Below, one piece after another: positions 8,895 to 15,434 of a stretch of 18,260 bases of DNA (within the stretch, counting starts at the first letter, position 1; each line of letters begins with the position of its first letter). The notes beneath the pieces are model-generated. The model was not told the DNA's origin. It did no database searches and was given only the letters and a program-made list of their open reading frames with translations. The stretch is from JAUREX01 sp044356825 (GTDB taxonomy: Bacteria > Pseudomonadota > Alphaproteobacteria > Rhodobacterales > Rhodobacteraceae). The stretch is from positions 1 to 18,260 of the forward strand of contig JBIKVM010000039.1 in NCBI GenBank assembly GCA_044356825.1, written 5' to 3'. Position numbers and translations under genes: made by a program.

Positions 8895-9859
8895 GCGTGC
8901 CCGCCCTGCCGCCCCTGCGCGGCACGCTCGTGCACGACCGCCCGCTTGCCGATCTGACATGGCTGCGCGTGGGCGGACCGGCCGACATCTGGTTCCAGCC
9001 CGCGGATGAGGACGACCTCGCGGCCTTTCTGCGCGCGCTGCCGCCCGAGGTGCCGGTGCTGCCGCTCGGGGTCGGGTCGAACCTGATCGTGCGTGACGGC
9101 GGCGTGCGCGGCGCGGTGGTGCGCCTCGGCCGGGCCTTTGCCGATGTCGCGCTCGAGGGCGGGCAGGTGCGGGCGGGGGCGGCGGCGCTCGATGCCCATG
9201 TCGCGCGCAAGGCGGCCGAGGCGGGGCGCGATCTGGCCTTTCTGCGCACGATCCCGGGCACGATCGGCGGGGCTGTCAGGATGAACGCGGGCTGCTATGG
9301 GCGCTATGTCGCCGACCACCTGCGCGAGGTGCGGATCATGACGCGCGACGGCACGGCGCGCACGCTCCCGGCCGAGGCGCTGCGCCTTGGCTATCGCCGC
9401 TCGGAGCTGCCCGAGGGCGCGATCATCCTCGGTGCGCTCTTCGATGCCCCCGCGGCCGCGCCCGAGGCGATCGAGGCCGCGATGGCCGACCAGATCGCGC
9501 GGCGCGACGCCTCGCAGCCCGTCAAGGCGCGCAGCGCGGGGTCGACCTTCCGCAACCCGGCGGGCTATTCCTCGACCGGGCGGGCCGATGACGTGCACGA
9601 TCTGAAGGCATGGAAGCTCATCGATCAGGCCGGGTTGCGCGGCGCGCGCCTCGGGGGCGCCGAGATGTCGGCGCAGCATTGCAACTTTCTCCTCAACGCC
9701 GGGGGGGCGACGGCGGCCGATCTCGAGGATCTGGGCGAGCTGGTCCGAAAAAGGGTTTTGCAGTCCTCCGGGATTTCGCTAGAGTGGGAAATCATGCGTG
9801 TCGGCGACCGGGAACACCCGGCGCGGCAGGCAGGATCGGACGCGGAAAAACCGCGCTGA
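8891..9859 (+). CDS. murB: MurB, UDP-N-acetylenolpyruvoylglucosamine reductase
   Basis: A 322-residue FAD enzyme that reduces UDP-GlcNAc-enolpyruvate to UDP-MurNAc using NADPH. FAD-binding motifs are TWLRVGGPADIW (23-34) and LGVGSNLIVRDGGVRG (59-74). IPGTIGGAVRMNAGCYG follows at 120-136. The substrate domain has the proton-donor serine in AGSTFRNP (Ser217), KLIDQAGLRGARLGGAEMS (241-259) and the closing LEWEIMRVG with the catalytic-type glutamate. About 17 residues extend past that usual end. The ATG overlaps the murC stop by four bases. In many Rhodobacteraceae a small DUF2484 gene lies between murC and murB, as I recall; here there is none. Two small hairpins lie at its 3' end and in the short gap to ddl. 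Confidence 0.97.
   Translation: MSVPALPPLRGTLVHDRPLADLTWLRVGGPADIWFQPADEDDLAAFLRALPPEVPVLPLGVGSNLIVRDGGVRGAVVRLGRAFADVALEGGQVRAGAAALDAHVARKAAEAGRDLAFLRTIPGTIGGAVRMNAGCYGRYVADHLREVRIMTRDGTARTLPAEALRLGYRRSELPEGAIILGALFDAPAAAPEAIEAAMADQIARRDASQPVKARSAGSTFRNPAGYSSTGRADDVHDLKAWKLIDQAGLRGARLGGAEMSAQHCNFLLNAGGATAADLEDLGELVRKRVLQSSGISLEWEIMRVGDREHPARQAGSDAEKPR
9841..9855 (+). other. Small stem-loop at the 3' end of murB
   Basis: CGCGG and CCGCG form a perfect 5-bp stem around an AAAAA loop, just before the murB stop codon. There is no T run after it, so it is not a normal terminator. With the next hairpin it makes a structured junction between murB and ddl. It may affect mRNA stability or nothing at all. 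Confidence 0.35.
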
Positions 9860-9865
9860 ATAATA

Positions 9866-9880
9866 GGGCCGCAAAGGCCC
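9866..9880 (+). other. Small stem-loop abutting the ddl ribosome binding site
   Basis: GGGCC and GGCCC form a perfect 5-bp stem around a GCAAA loop. The stem ends at the base before the GGAGG ribosome binding site of ddl (9881-9885), so folding could change ribosome access. This is the only part of the run from ftsW to ftsA where the genes do not overlap or nearly touch. Confidence 0.35.
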
Positions 9881-9888
9881 GGAGGCAG

Positions 9889-10812
9889 ATGGCGGGCATG
9901 TCGAGCAGGACAGCCCCCGAGGTGACGGTTCTGATGGGGGGCCTTTCCGCAGAGCGGGAGGTGTCGCTCTCATCGGGGCGCGAATGCGCGACCGCGCTGC
10001 GGGAGGCGGGATTGAGGGTGTCGCAACTCGACGCCGGGCCCGATATTGCCCGGCATCTGGCCGACCGCCGCCCCGATGTCGTGTTCAACGCGCTCCATGG
10101 CCGCTGGGGCGAGGATGGCTGCGTGCAGGGCATCCTCGAATGGCTGCGCATCCCCTATACCCATTCGGGCGTGCTCGCCTCGGCATTGGCGATGGACAAG
10201 GCGCGCGCGCGCGGCGTCTTTCGCGCGGCCGGCCTGCCGGTGGCCGAGGGCGGGCTCTTTGCTGCCGAGGCGGTGCGCGCGCGCCATGTGATGGCGCCGC
10301 CCTATGTGGTGAAGCCCAACAACGAAGGTTCGTCCCACGGGGTCCACATCGTGCCCGAGGGGGCGAACGCGCCCCCGGCACTCGGCCCCGACGCGCCCGC
10401 GACGGTGCTGGTCGAGGCCTATATTCCGGGGCGCGAACTGACCGTCACGGTCATGGGCGACCGCGCGCTCTGCGTCACCGACATCATCGCCGAGGGCTGG
10501 TACGACTACGCCGCGAAATACCATCCCGGCGGGTCGCGCCATGTCGTGCCGGCCGACATTCCGGCCGCGGTGCGCGACGGCTGCATGGATGCGGCGCTGG
10601 CCGCGCATCGCGCGCTCGGGTGCCGCGGCCTCAGCCGGGCCGATTTCCGCTGGGACGAGGGGCGCGGCGTGTCCGGCCTCGTGCTGCTTGAGGTCAACAC
10701 CCAGCCGGGGATGACGCCGACCTCGCTCGCCCCCGAACAGGCCGCCCATTGCGGCATCGCCTTTCCCGATCTCTGCCGCTGGATCACGGAGGACGCCTCG
10801 TGCGACCGCTAG
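9889..10812 (+). CDS. ddl: Ddl, D-alanine:D-alanine ligase
   Basis: A 307-residue ATP-grasp ligase that joins two D-alanines for the peptidoglycan stem. Motifs are VLMGGLSAEREVSLSSG (14-30), ALHGRWGEDGCVQG (68-81), IPYTHSGVLASALAMDK (88-104), the loop NEGSSHGV (145-152), VEAYIPGRELTV, YDYAAKY with the tyrosine of true D-Ala-D-Ala ligases, and LLEVNTQPGMTPTSL. The expected residue at position 150 is valine (GSSVG); histidine here is unusual. The start is uncertain: ATG 9889 lies only three bases after GGAGG, while ATG 9898 (304 residues) lies twelve bases after it. I chose 9889; either gives a normal length. The end overlaps ftsQ by 13 bases. Confidence 0.95.
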   Translation: MAGMSSRTAPEVTVLMGGLSAEREVSLSSGRECATALREAGLRVSQLDAGPDIARHLADRRPDVVFNALHGRWGEDGCVQGILEWLRIPYTHSGVLASALAMDKARARGVFRAAGLPVAEGGLFAAEAVRARHVMAPPYVVKPNNEGSSHGVHIVPEGANAPPALGPDAPATVLVEAYIPGRELTVTVMGDRALCVTDIIAEGWYDYAAKYHPGGSRHVVPADIPAAVRDGCMDAALAAHRALGCRGLSRADFRWDEGRGVSGLVLLEVNTQPGMTPTSLAPEQAAHCGIAFPDLCRWITEDASCDR

Positions 10813-11879
10813 GCCCGCCGCCCACGCTTGGTGCGCCGGGGCGCCCGCCGCCGGGTTTCGCGCCACCACGCCGCATGCCGCAGTTCCGACAGCCCGCTCC
10901 GCTGCAACCGCCCCATGCCGGGCGTCCGGCGCTTGCCGTGCAGGCGATCCACCCGGCGCATGCGGAACCTCCGCCCGCGCCGCCGTCGCTTGCGGGTGCC
11001 GCGGCTGCCCCGGCGGCCGTGCGGCGCGATCCGGCGCCCTCGCGCTGGTCCTACCGCCTCACCCGCCTCTGGCTCACGCCCGCGTTCCGTGCGGCTGTGC
11101 GCGTCGGTCTGCCGGTGGCGCTCTTTGTGCTCGTGCTCACGGTCTGGCTCGGCGATGCCGACCGTCGCAGCGCGGCGGCGGGGCTTTATGCCGAATTGCG
11201 CGACGGTTTCCAGAACCGTCCCGAGTTCATGGTGAACTTCCTGTCGGTCGAGGGGGCTTCGCCTGTGCTGGCGGTGTCCATCCGCCGCGCGCTGGCACTC
11301 GAGTTGCCGGTCTCGTCGTTCGACATCGACCTTGCGGCTGCACGCATCGCGGTTGAGGCCTTCGACGCCGTTGCGCAGGCCGACATGCGCATCATCCCGG
11401 GCGGTGTGCTCGAGGTGGTCGTAACCGAGCGTGAACCCGCCGTTGTCTGGCGCATGCCCGACGGGCTGTGGCTGCTCGATGCCGAAGGCCACCGTATTGC
11501 GGGCCTGAGTGCGCGCGAGGCGCGGGCAGACCTGCCGCTGATCGCGGGCGAGGGCGCAGAGCGCGCCGTGCCCGAGGCGCTTGCCCTCATCGCAGCGGCG
11601 CAGCCGGTAGCACAGCGGGTCCGCGGCCTCGTGCGGGTAGGCGAGCGGCGCTGGGATCTGGTACTCGACCGCGACCAGCGCATCATGCTGCCCGCCGAAG
11701 AGCCGCTGCGGGCGCTCGACCATGTACTGGCGCTCCATCGCGCGCAGGGCCTGCTCGAGCGCGACATCGTCGCCGTCGACATCCGCCTCCCCGCGCGCAT
11801 CACCGTCCGCCTCGCACCGGGGCCCGATGGCGGCGCCCCCGTCGTCGCCTTGAACAGCCTTCAGGGAATCAGGTCATGA
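10800..11879 (+). CDS. ftsQ: FtsQ, division-site POTRA protein, GTG start
   Basis: A 359-residue single-pass membrane protein that bridges early and late parts of the divisome (partners FtsB and FtsL in well-studied bacteria). The first 100 residues are cytoplasmic and rich in Pro, Ala and Arg. One membrane helix follows at about 102-118 (VGLPVALFVLVLTVWLG). A periplasmic POTRA region starts with FLSVEGASPVL and continues through LPVSSFDIDL, and the FtsQ domain shows LEVVVTEREPAVVWR. The start is GTG 10800, because a perfect GGAGG (10788-10792) sits seven bases upstream inside ddl; an in-frame ATG at 10749 lacks such support. The ftsA ATG overlaps its stop (ATGA). Confidence 0.95.
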   Translation: MRPLGPPPTLGAPGRPPPGFAPPRRMPQFRQPAPLQPPHAGRPALAVQAIHPAHAEPPPAPPSLAGAAAAPAAVRRDPAPSRWSYRLTRLWLTPAFRAAVRVGLPVALFVLVLTVWLGDADRRSAAAGLYAELRDGFQNRPEFMVNFLSVEGASPVLAVSIRRALALELPVSSFDIDLAAARIAVEAFDAVAQADMRIIPGGVLEVVVTEREPAVVWRMPDGLWLLDAEGHRIAGLSAREARADLPLIAGEGAERAVPEALALIAAAQPVAQRVRGLVRVGERRWDLVLDRDQRIMLPAEEPLRALDHVLALHRAQGLLERDIVAVDIRLPARITVRLAPGPDGGAPVVALNSLQGIRS

Positions 11880-13207
11880 CCGATCTCTATCGCGCCCAGC
11901 GTGCCATGCGGCAGATGCGCCGCACCGCCATCCAGCGCGGTGTCGTCGCGGTCCTCGATGTCGGCACCTCGAAGATCGCCTGCCTCATCCTGCGTTTCGA
12001 CGGGCCCGAGCCCGACCGCGCCGAAGAGGTCCCGGGCCTTGCCGGACCGGCGCAGTTCCGCGTCATCGGTGCGGCCACGACACGCGCCCGCGGGATGCGA
12101 TTTGGCGAGATCGAGACGATGAACGAGACCGAGCGCGCGATCCGCACCGTTGTGCAATCGGCGCAGAAGTCCGCAAGCCACAGGGTCGATCACGTCATCG
12201 CCTGCCTCTCGGGCGGCGATCCGCGCAGCTACGGGCTTGCCGGCGAGGTCGCGCTGCGCGATCCGGTCGTCACCGAGCACGACATCGCCAGCGTCCTGGC
12301 CGCCTGCGACGTTCCCGACATCGGCGAGGGGCGCGACGTGCTCCATGCCCACCCCGTCAACTTCGCCCTCGACAGCCGCACCGGGCTTGGCGATCCGCGC
12401 GGCCAGACCGGCAAGCGGCTGGCCTGCGACATGCACCTGCTCTCGGTCGACAGCGCGACGGTCGAAAGCCTGCTGCACTGCCTGCGCCGGTGCGATCTCG
12501 AAGTCGCGGGTATCGCGTCAGCCGCCTATGCCTCGGGTCTGGCGAGCCTTGTCGAGGACGAGCAGGAACTCGGCGCGGCTTGCATCGACATGGGCGGCGG
12601 CACCACGGGCATCTCGATCTTCCTCAAGCGGCACATGATCTATGCCGACAACCTGCGCCTCGGCGGGGATCACGTGAGCCTCGACATCTCCAAGGGGCTC
12701 GAACTGCCCTTCGCGGTGGCCGAGCGGATCAAGACCCTGCACGGCGGCGTGCAGGCCACCGGCATGGACGACCGCGAGATGATCGACCTCAGCGGCGACA
12801 GCGGCGACTGGGACAAGGACCGCCGCCGCATCAGCCGCACCGAACTGATCGGCATCATGCGCCCCCGCGTCGAGGAGATCCTCGAGGAAGTGCGAGCGCG
12901 CCTCGATGCGGCCGGGTTCGAGCATCTGCCCGGCCAGCAGATCGTGCTGACCGGCGGGGCGAGTCAGGTGCCGGGGCTTGACGGGCTGGCGGCGCGGATC
13001 CTCGGGCAGAGGGTCCGGATGGGACGACCGATGCGGGTCGCGGGCCTGCCGCAGGTGGCGACGGGATCCGCCTTTGCGGCGGCCGTGGGCCTCAGCCTCT
13101 TTGCCGCAAATCCGCAGGACGAATGGTGGGATTTCGAGGCGCCTTCGGCGCTCTATCCGACCAGATCGCTGCGCCGGGCGGTACGCTGGTTGCGCGAGAA
13201 CTGGTGA
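11876..13207 (+). CDS. ftsA: FtsA, actin-like membrane anchor of the Z ring
   Basis: A 443-residue actin-fold ATPase that tethers FtsZ to the membrane and recruits later division proteins. Nucleotide-site motifs are VLDVGTSKIACLIL (26-39), CIDMGGGTTGISIF (236-249) and VLTGGASQVPGL (357-368). MRFGEIETMNETERAI (74-89) belongs to the FtsA-specific 1C subdomain region. The C-terminus, after an acidic stretch, ends in SLRRAVRWLRENW (431-443), a short basic amphipathic helix that fits the known membrane-targeting tail. ATG 11876 lies in an ATGA overlap with ftsQ and matches the usual start MTDLYRAQRAMR. Unlike the upstream genes it is followed by a long gap with a terminator-like hairpin. Confidence 0.97.
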   Translation: MTDLYRAQRAMRQMRRTAIQRGVVAVLDVGTSKIACLILRFDGPEPDRAEEVPGLAGPAQFRVIGAATTRARGMRFGEIETMNETERAIRTVVQSAQKSASHRVDHVIACLSGGDPRSYGLAGEVALRDPVVTEHDIASVLAACDVPDIGEGRDVLHAHPVNFALDSRTGLGDPRGQTGKRLACDMHLLSVDSATVESLLHCLRRCDLEVAGIASAAYASGLASLVEDEQELGAACIDMGGGTTGISIFLKRHMIYADNLRLGGDHVSLDISKGLELPFAVAERIKTLHGGVQATGMDDREMIDLSGDSGDWDKDRRRISRTELIGIMRPRVEEILEEVRARLDAAGFEHLPGQQIVLTGGASQVPGLDGLAARILGQRVRMGRPMRVAGLPQVATGSAFAAAVGLSLFAANPQDEWWDFEAPSALYPTRSLRRAVRWLRENW

Positions 13208-13246
13208 CCACAACATCGGGTGGGTGGCGGCGAAATCCTGCGAGAT

Positions 13247-13288
13247 CGCTCCAAAACCTCACAAGATGATGCGGTCGGAGCGTTTTTT
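13247..13288 (+). terminator. Probable intrinsic terminator or attenuator after ftsA
   Basis: CGCTCC (13247-13252) pairs with GGAGCG (13277-13282), and six T bases follow directly (13283-13288). Inside, ACC (13256-13258) can pair with GGT (13273-13275), which shortens the loop. The stem is short and the loop long for a classical terminator, so termination may be partial. It starts 40 bases after the ftsA stop and sits before the likely ftsZ promoter, which would partly separate ftsZ expression from the long upstream operon. Confidence 0.45.
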
Positions 13289-13291
13289 CTG

Positions 13292-13320
13292 ATGACGGCC
13301 CTGACGGCGGCAGCTATCAT
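13292..13320 (+). promoter_or_regulatory. Candidate ftsZ promoter
   Basis: ATGACG (13292-13297) and TATCAT (13315-13320) are separated by exactly 17 bases and match the housekeeping -35 and -10 consensus at 4 of 6 and 5 of 6 positions. They lie right after the T run of the terminator-like hairpin. This would give a leader of about 57 bases. A separate ftsZ promoter in the ftsA-ftsZ region is known in other alphaproteobacteria such as Caulobacter. No GANTC methylation site or clear CtrA box was seen here. Confidence 0.4.
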
Positions 13321-13337
13321 GGGAATTGGGGCAGCGT

Positions 13338-13359
13338 GCCGGTGATTTGCGCCACCGGC
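13338..13359 (+). promoter_or_regulatory. Stem-loop in the ftsZ leader
   Basis: GCCGGTG (13338-13344) and CACCGGC (13353-13359) form a perfect 7-bp stem with an eight-base loop, about 25 bases before the ftsZ start and inside the predicted leader mRNA. It could affect mRNA stability or translation, or be a protein-binding dyad in DNA. Confidence 0.4.
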
Positions 13360-13361
13360 CC

Positions 13362-13371
13362 ACAGACAGGC
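13362..13371 (+). promoter_or_regulatory. ACAGACAGGC leader element before ftsZ
   Basis: Second copy of the ten-base element also found before ftsW. Here it is followed by AGGCGGACAGGCT and then ATG 13385, so GGCGGACAGG supplies the ribosome binding site. In both leaders a GACAG follows the element close to the start codon. Confidence 0.3.
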
Positions 13372-13384
13372 AGGCGGACAGGCT

Positions 13385-14989
13385 ATGACACTCAATCTGA
13401 TGATACCGAGCGAGACCGAGGAACTGCGGCCGCGGATCACCGTCTTCGGCGTTGGCGGGGCGGGCGGCAACGCCGTCAACAACATGATCGCCAAGCGGCT
13501 TCAGGGGGTGGATTTCGTCGTCGCCAACACCGACGCACAAGCGCTGCACCAGAGCGACGCCCCCCACAAGGTCCAGATGGGCCTGCGCGTTACCGGGGGC
13601 CTCGGGGCGGGGGCCAAGCCCGCGATCGGGGCCGCGGCGGCCGAGGAATCGATCGAGCAGATCGTCGAGCATCTGAACGGCGCGCACATGTGCTTCATCA
13701 CCGCAGGCATGGGCGGCGGCACCGGCACCGGCTCGGCGCCGATCATCGCGCAGGCCGCGCGCGAGCTGGGCGTGCTGACTGTGGGCGTGGTCACGAAGCC
13801 CTTTCAGTTCGAGGGCGCGCGCCGGATGCGTCAGGCCGAGGAAGGGATCGAGGCGCTGCAAAAGGTGGTCGATACCCTCATCATCATCCCCAACCAGAAC
13901 CTCTTTCGCATCGCCAACGAAAAGACCTCGTTCACCGACGCCTTCGCGATGGCAGACGACGTGCTCTATCAGGGCGTGAAGGGCGTGACCGACCTCATGG
14001 TCCGACCGGGCCTCATCAACCTCGATTTCGCGGACGTGCGCGCGGTCATGGACGAGATGGGCAAGGCCATGATGGGCACGGGCGAGGCCTCGGGCGAGGA
14101 TCGCGCGGTGCATGCGGCCGAAAAGGCCATCGCCAACCCGCTGCTCGACGAGATCAGCCTGAACGGTGCGCGCGGCGTGCTGATCAACATCACCGGCGGG
14201 CTCGACATGAAGCTCTTCGAGATCGACGAAGCAGCGCACATCATCCGCGAGAAGGTCGATGCCGACGCCAACATCATCGTGGGCACCACGCTCGATCCCG
14301 ACATGGAAGGGATGATCCGCGTCTCGGTCGTGGCGACGGGGATCGACATTCCGCAGACACGCAAGGCGGCCCCGGCCGCGCCGACCTCCGGCACGACGGG
14401 CAGCGCGCCGACGCGCGCCCCCGCACCCTCGCACGCCCCGGCCGCAGCCCCGGCTGCGGCGCCCGTCGCACCGGCTGCGATGATGCCCGCGCCGATGCCG
14501 GCCGCGCCGCAGCGCGCCCCTGCAGCAGTGCAGATGGCTGAACCCGCCCGCCTCGCGACAACCGAGATCATCGGTGCCGACGACGTTCCGCCCCCCGCCT
14601 ATGCTGCCGCCCGCCGGCCCGAACCGGTCGAGCCCGCTGTGCGCACGCCCGCAAGCCCGCTTGCCGGGGATCCGGGCAGCTTCGTGCCGCCTCGTCGGCC
14701 CATGGGTGGCGCGCCGACGGCCGAGGCCCTGCGCAGCCTGCGCGAAAGCCTCGCGGCGGCACGCGGTGAGGCCGCCCCGGCCGAAGCCGCCCGCGGAGAG
14801 CCGCGCCGCTTCGGGCTGGGGTCGCTGATCGACCGGATGTCGGGCAACCCGGCCGCCGCTGCCCCCGCGCAGCCCGCAGCACCGCGTGCCGAGGCGCCCC
14901 GCACCGACGCCGCGCGCCCCGAAGCCGGGCGCGACGCCGATCAGGATCGCGTCGACATCCCGGCCTTCCTGCGCCGTCAGGCGAACTGA
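13385..14989 (+). CDS. ftsZ: FtsZ, tubulin-like division GTPase with long linker
   Basis: A 534-residue GTPase that polymerises into the cytokinetic Z ring. The N-terminal domain has VFGVGGAGGNAVNNM (20-34), the tubulin signature GGGTGTG (110-116) and the T7-loop NLDFADVRAVM with Asn212, Asp214 and Asp217 as catalytic-side residues. The second domain ends near residue 322. A linker of about 200 residues, mostly Ala and Pro, follows; it holds two less repetitive islands, at about 431-461 (GSFVPPRRPMGG then a basic/leucine helix) and 474-487 (RRFGLGSLIDRMSG). The last residues, VDIPAFLRRQAN, are the conserved tail that binds FtsA and other partners. ATG 13385 is the first start in frame with the family alignment. 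lpxC, usual after ftsZ, is absent; a convergent gene ends six bases away. Confidence 0.98.
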   Translation: MTLNLMIPSETEELRPRITVFGVGGAGGNAVNNMIAKRLQGVDFVVANTDAQALHQSDAPHKVQMGLRVTGGLGAGAKPAIGAAAAEESIEQIVEHLNGAHMCFITAGMGGGTGTGSAPIIAQAARELGVLTVGVVTKPFQFEGARRMRQAEEGIEALQKVVDTLIIIPNQNLFRIANEKTSFTDAFAMADDVLYQGVKGVTDLMVRPGLINLDFADVRAVMDEMGKAMMGTGEASGEDRAVHAAEKAIANPLLDEISLNGARGVLINITGGLDMKLFEIDEAAHIIREKVDADANIIVGTTLDPDMEGMIRVSVVATGIDIPQTRKAAPAAPTSGTTGSAPTRAPAPSHAPAAAPAAAPVAPAAMMPAPMPAAPQRAPAAVQMAEPARLATTEIIGADDVPPPAYAAARRPEPVEPAVRTPASPLAGDPGSFVPPRRPMGGAPTAEALRSLRESLAAARGEAAPAEAARGEPRRFGLGSLIDRMSGNPAAAAPAQPAAPRAEAPRTDAARPEAGRDADQDRVDIPAFLRRQAN

Positions 14990-14995
14990 GGGCGA

Positions 14996-15430
14996 TCAGC
15001 GCAGGCCGATGTCGGCGAGCGCGGAGGCAAGCGAAGGGGGCAGGGCGGTTTCGCCCGCCCGCGCCTCGGGCAGGTCGGGCGGCGCCTCTGCTGCCACCAG
15101 ATAGCGCCAGCCCTGAAACGGCTGGCGCGCGGCAGGCGCCGTGCGGATCACGCGCGCGTCGAGCACGATGGCGCAGCGCTCGATCCCGTCCGAACCCTGC
15201 TGCGGATCGAGCGCCACGATCGCCTGCCGCGCGAGGATCAGCCCCTTGAACACCCAATAGAGCGACCCGCCCGCGAGCAGCTCGTCCGCGCGCTTGGGCC
15301 ACATGCGCGTGACATGGATGGTGCGCCCCGCGGGCCAGCGGCCGTGGTTCTCGGCGTGCCAGTCGAGCAGGTCCTGCACCGTCGCGGCGCCCACGCAGAG
15401 CTTGACGAGGTGCAGCCCGCCCGCGGCCAT
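14996..15430 (-). CDS. DUF1489 family protein
   Basis: A 144-residue protein of the DUF1489 family (PF07370), small alphaproteobacterial proteins of unknown function. The family pattern is clear: LHLVKLCVGAATVQDLL (6-22), HVTRMWPKRADELL, GGSLYWVFKGLILARQ, GIERCAIVLDARVIRT and FQGWRYLVAAEAPPDLPEA. I place the start at 15430 because the conserved part begins right there; a longer frame to 15493 would add 21 Ala/Gly-rich residues and run into the upstream gene. The start lies four bases after the stop of the ASKHA gene, with only a weak GGCGGGG site, so translation is probably coupled. Its stop is six bases from the ftsZ stop, with no room for a terminator between them. Confidence 0.9.
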   Translation of the reverse strand: MAAGGLHLVKLCVGAATVQDLLDWHAENHGRWPAGRTIHVTRMWPKRADELLAGGSLYWVFKGLILARQAIVALDPQQGSDGIERCAIVLDARVIRTAPAARQPFQGWRYLVAAEAPPDLPEARAGETALPPSLASALADIGLR

Positions 15431-15434
15431 CCGA

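Noticed and set aside
5145..8960. Further long minus-strand frames opposite ftsW, murG and murC
   Set aside because: Same cause: antisense of conserved coding sequence with GC-biased codons, Arg/His/Asp-rich products, no domain and no convincing ribosome binding site.
9610..9888. A 93-codon upstream extension of ddl overlapping murB
   Set aside because: The extra residues are Arg/Gly-rich out-of-frame murB sequence with no similarity to Ddl, and family length is reached from 9889 or 9898.
11468..11875. A 136-codon upstream extension of ftsA overlapping ftsQ
   Set aside because: It is a shifted reading of ftsQ; the normal FtsA N-terminus begins at 11876 in an ATGA overlap.
13259..14434. A minus-strand frame of about 390 codons opposite ftsZ
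   Set aside because: The conserved ftsZ product explains the DNA; the antisense product shows no family motif.
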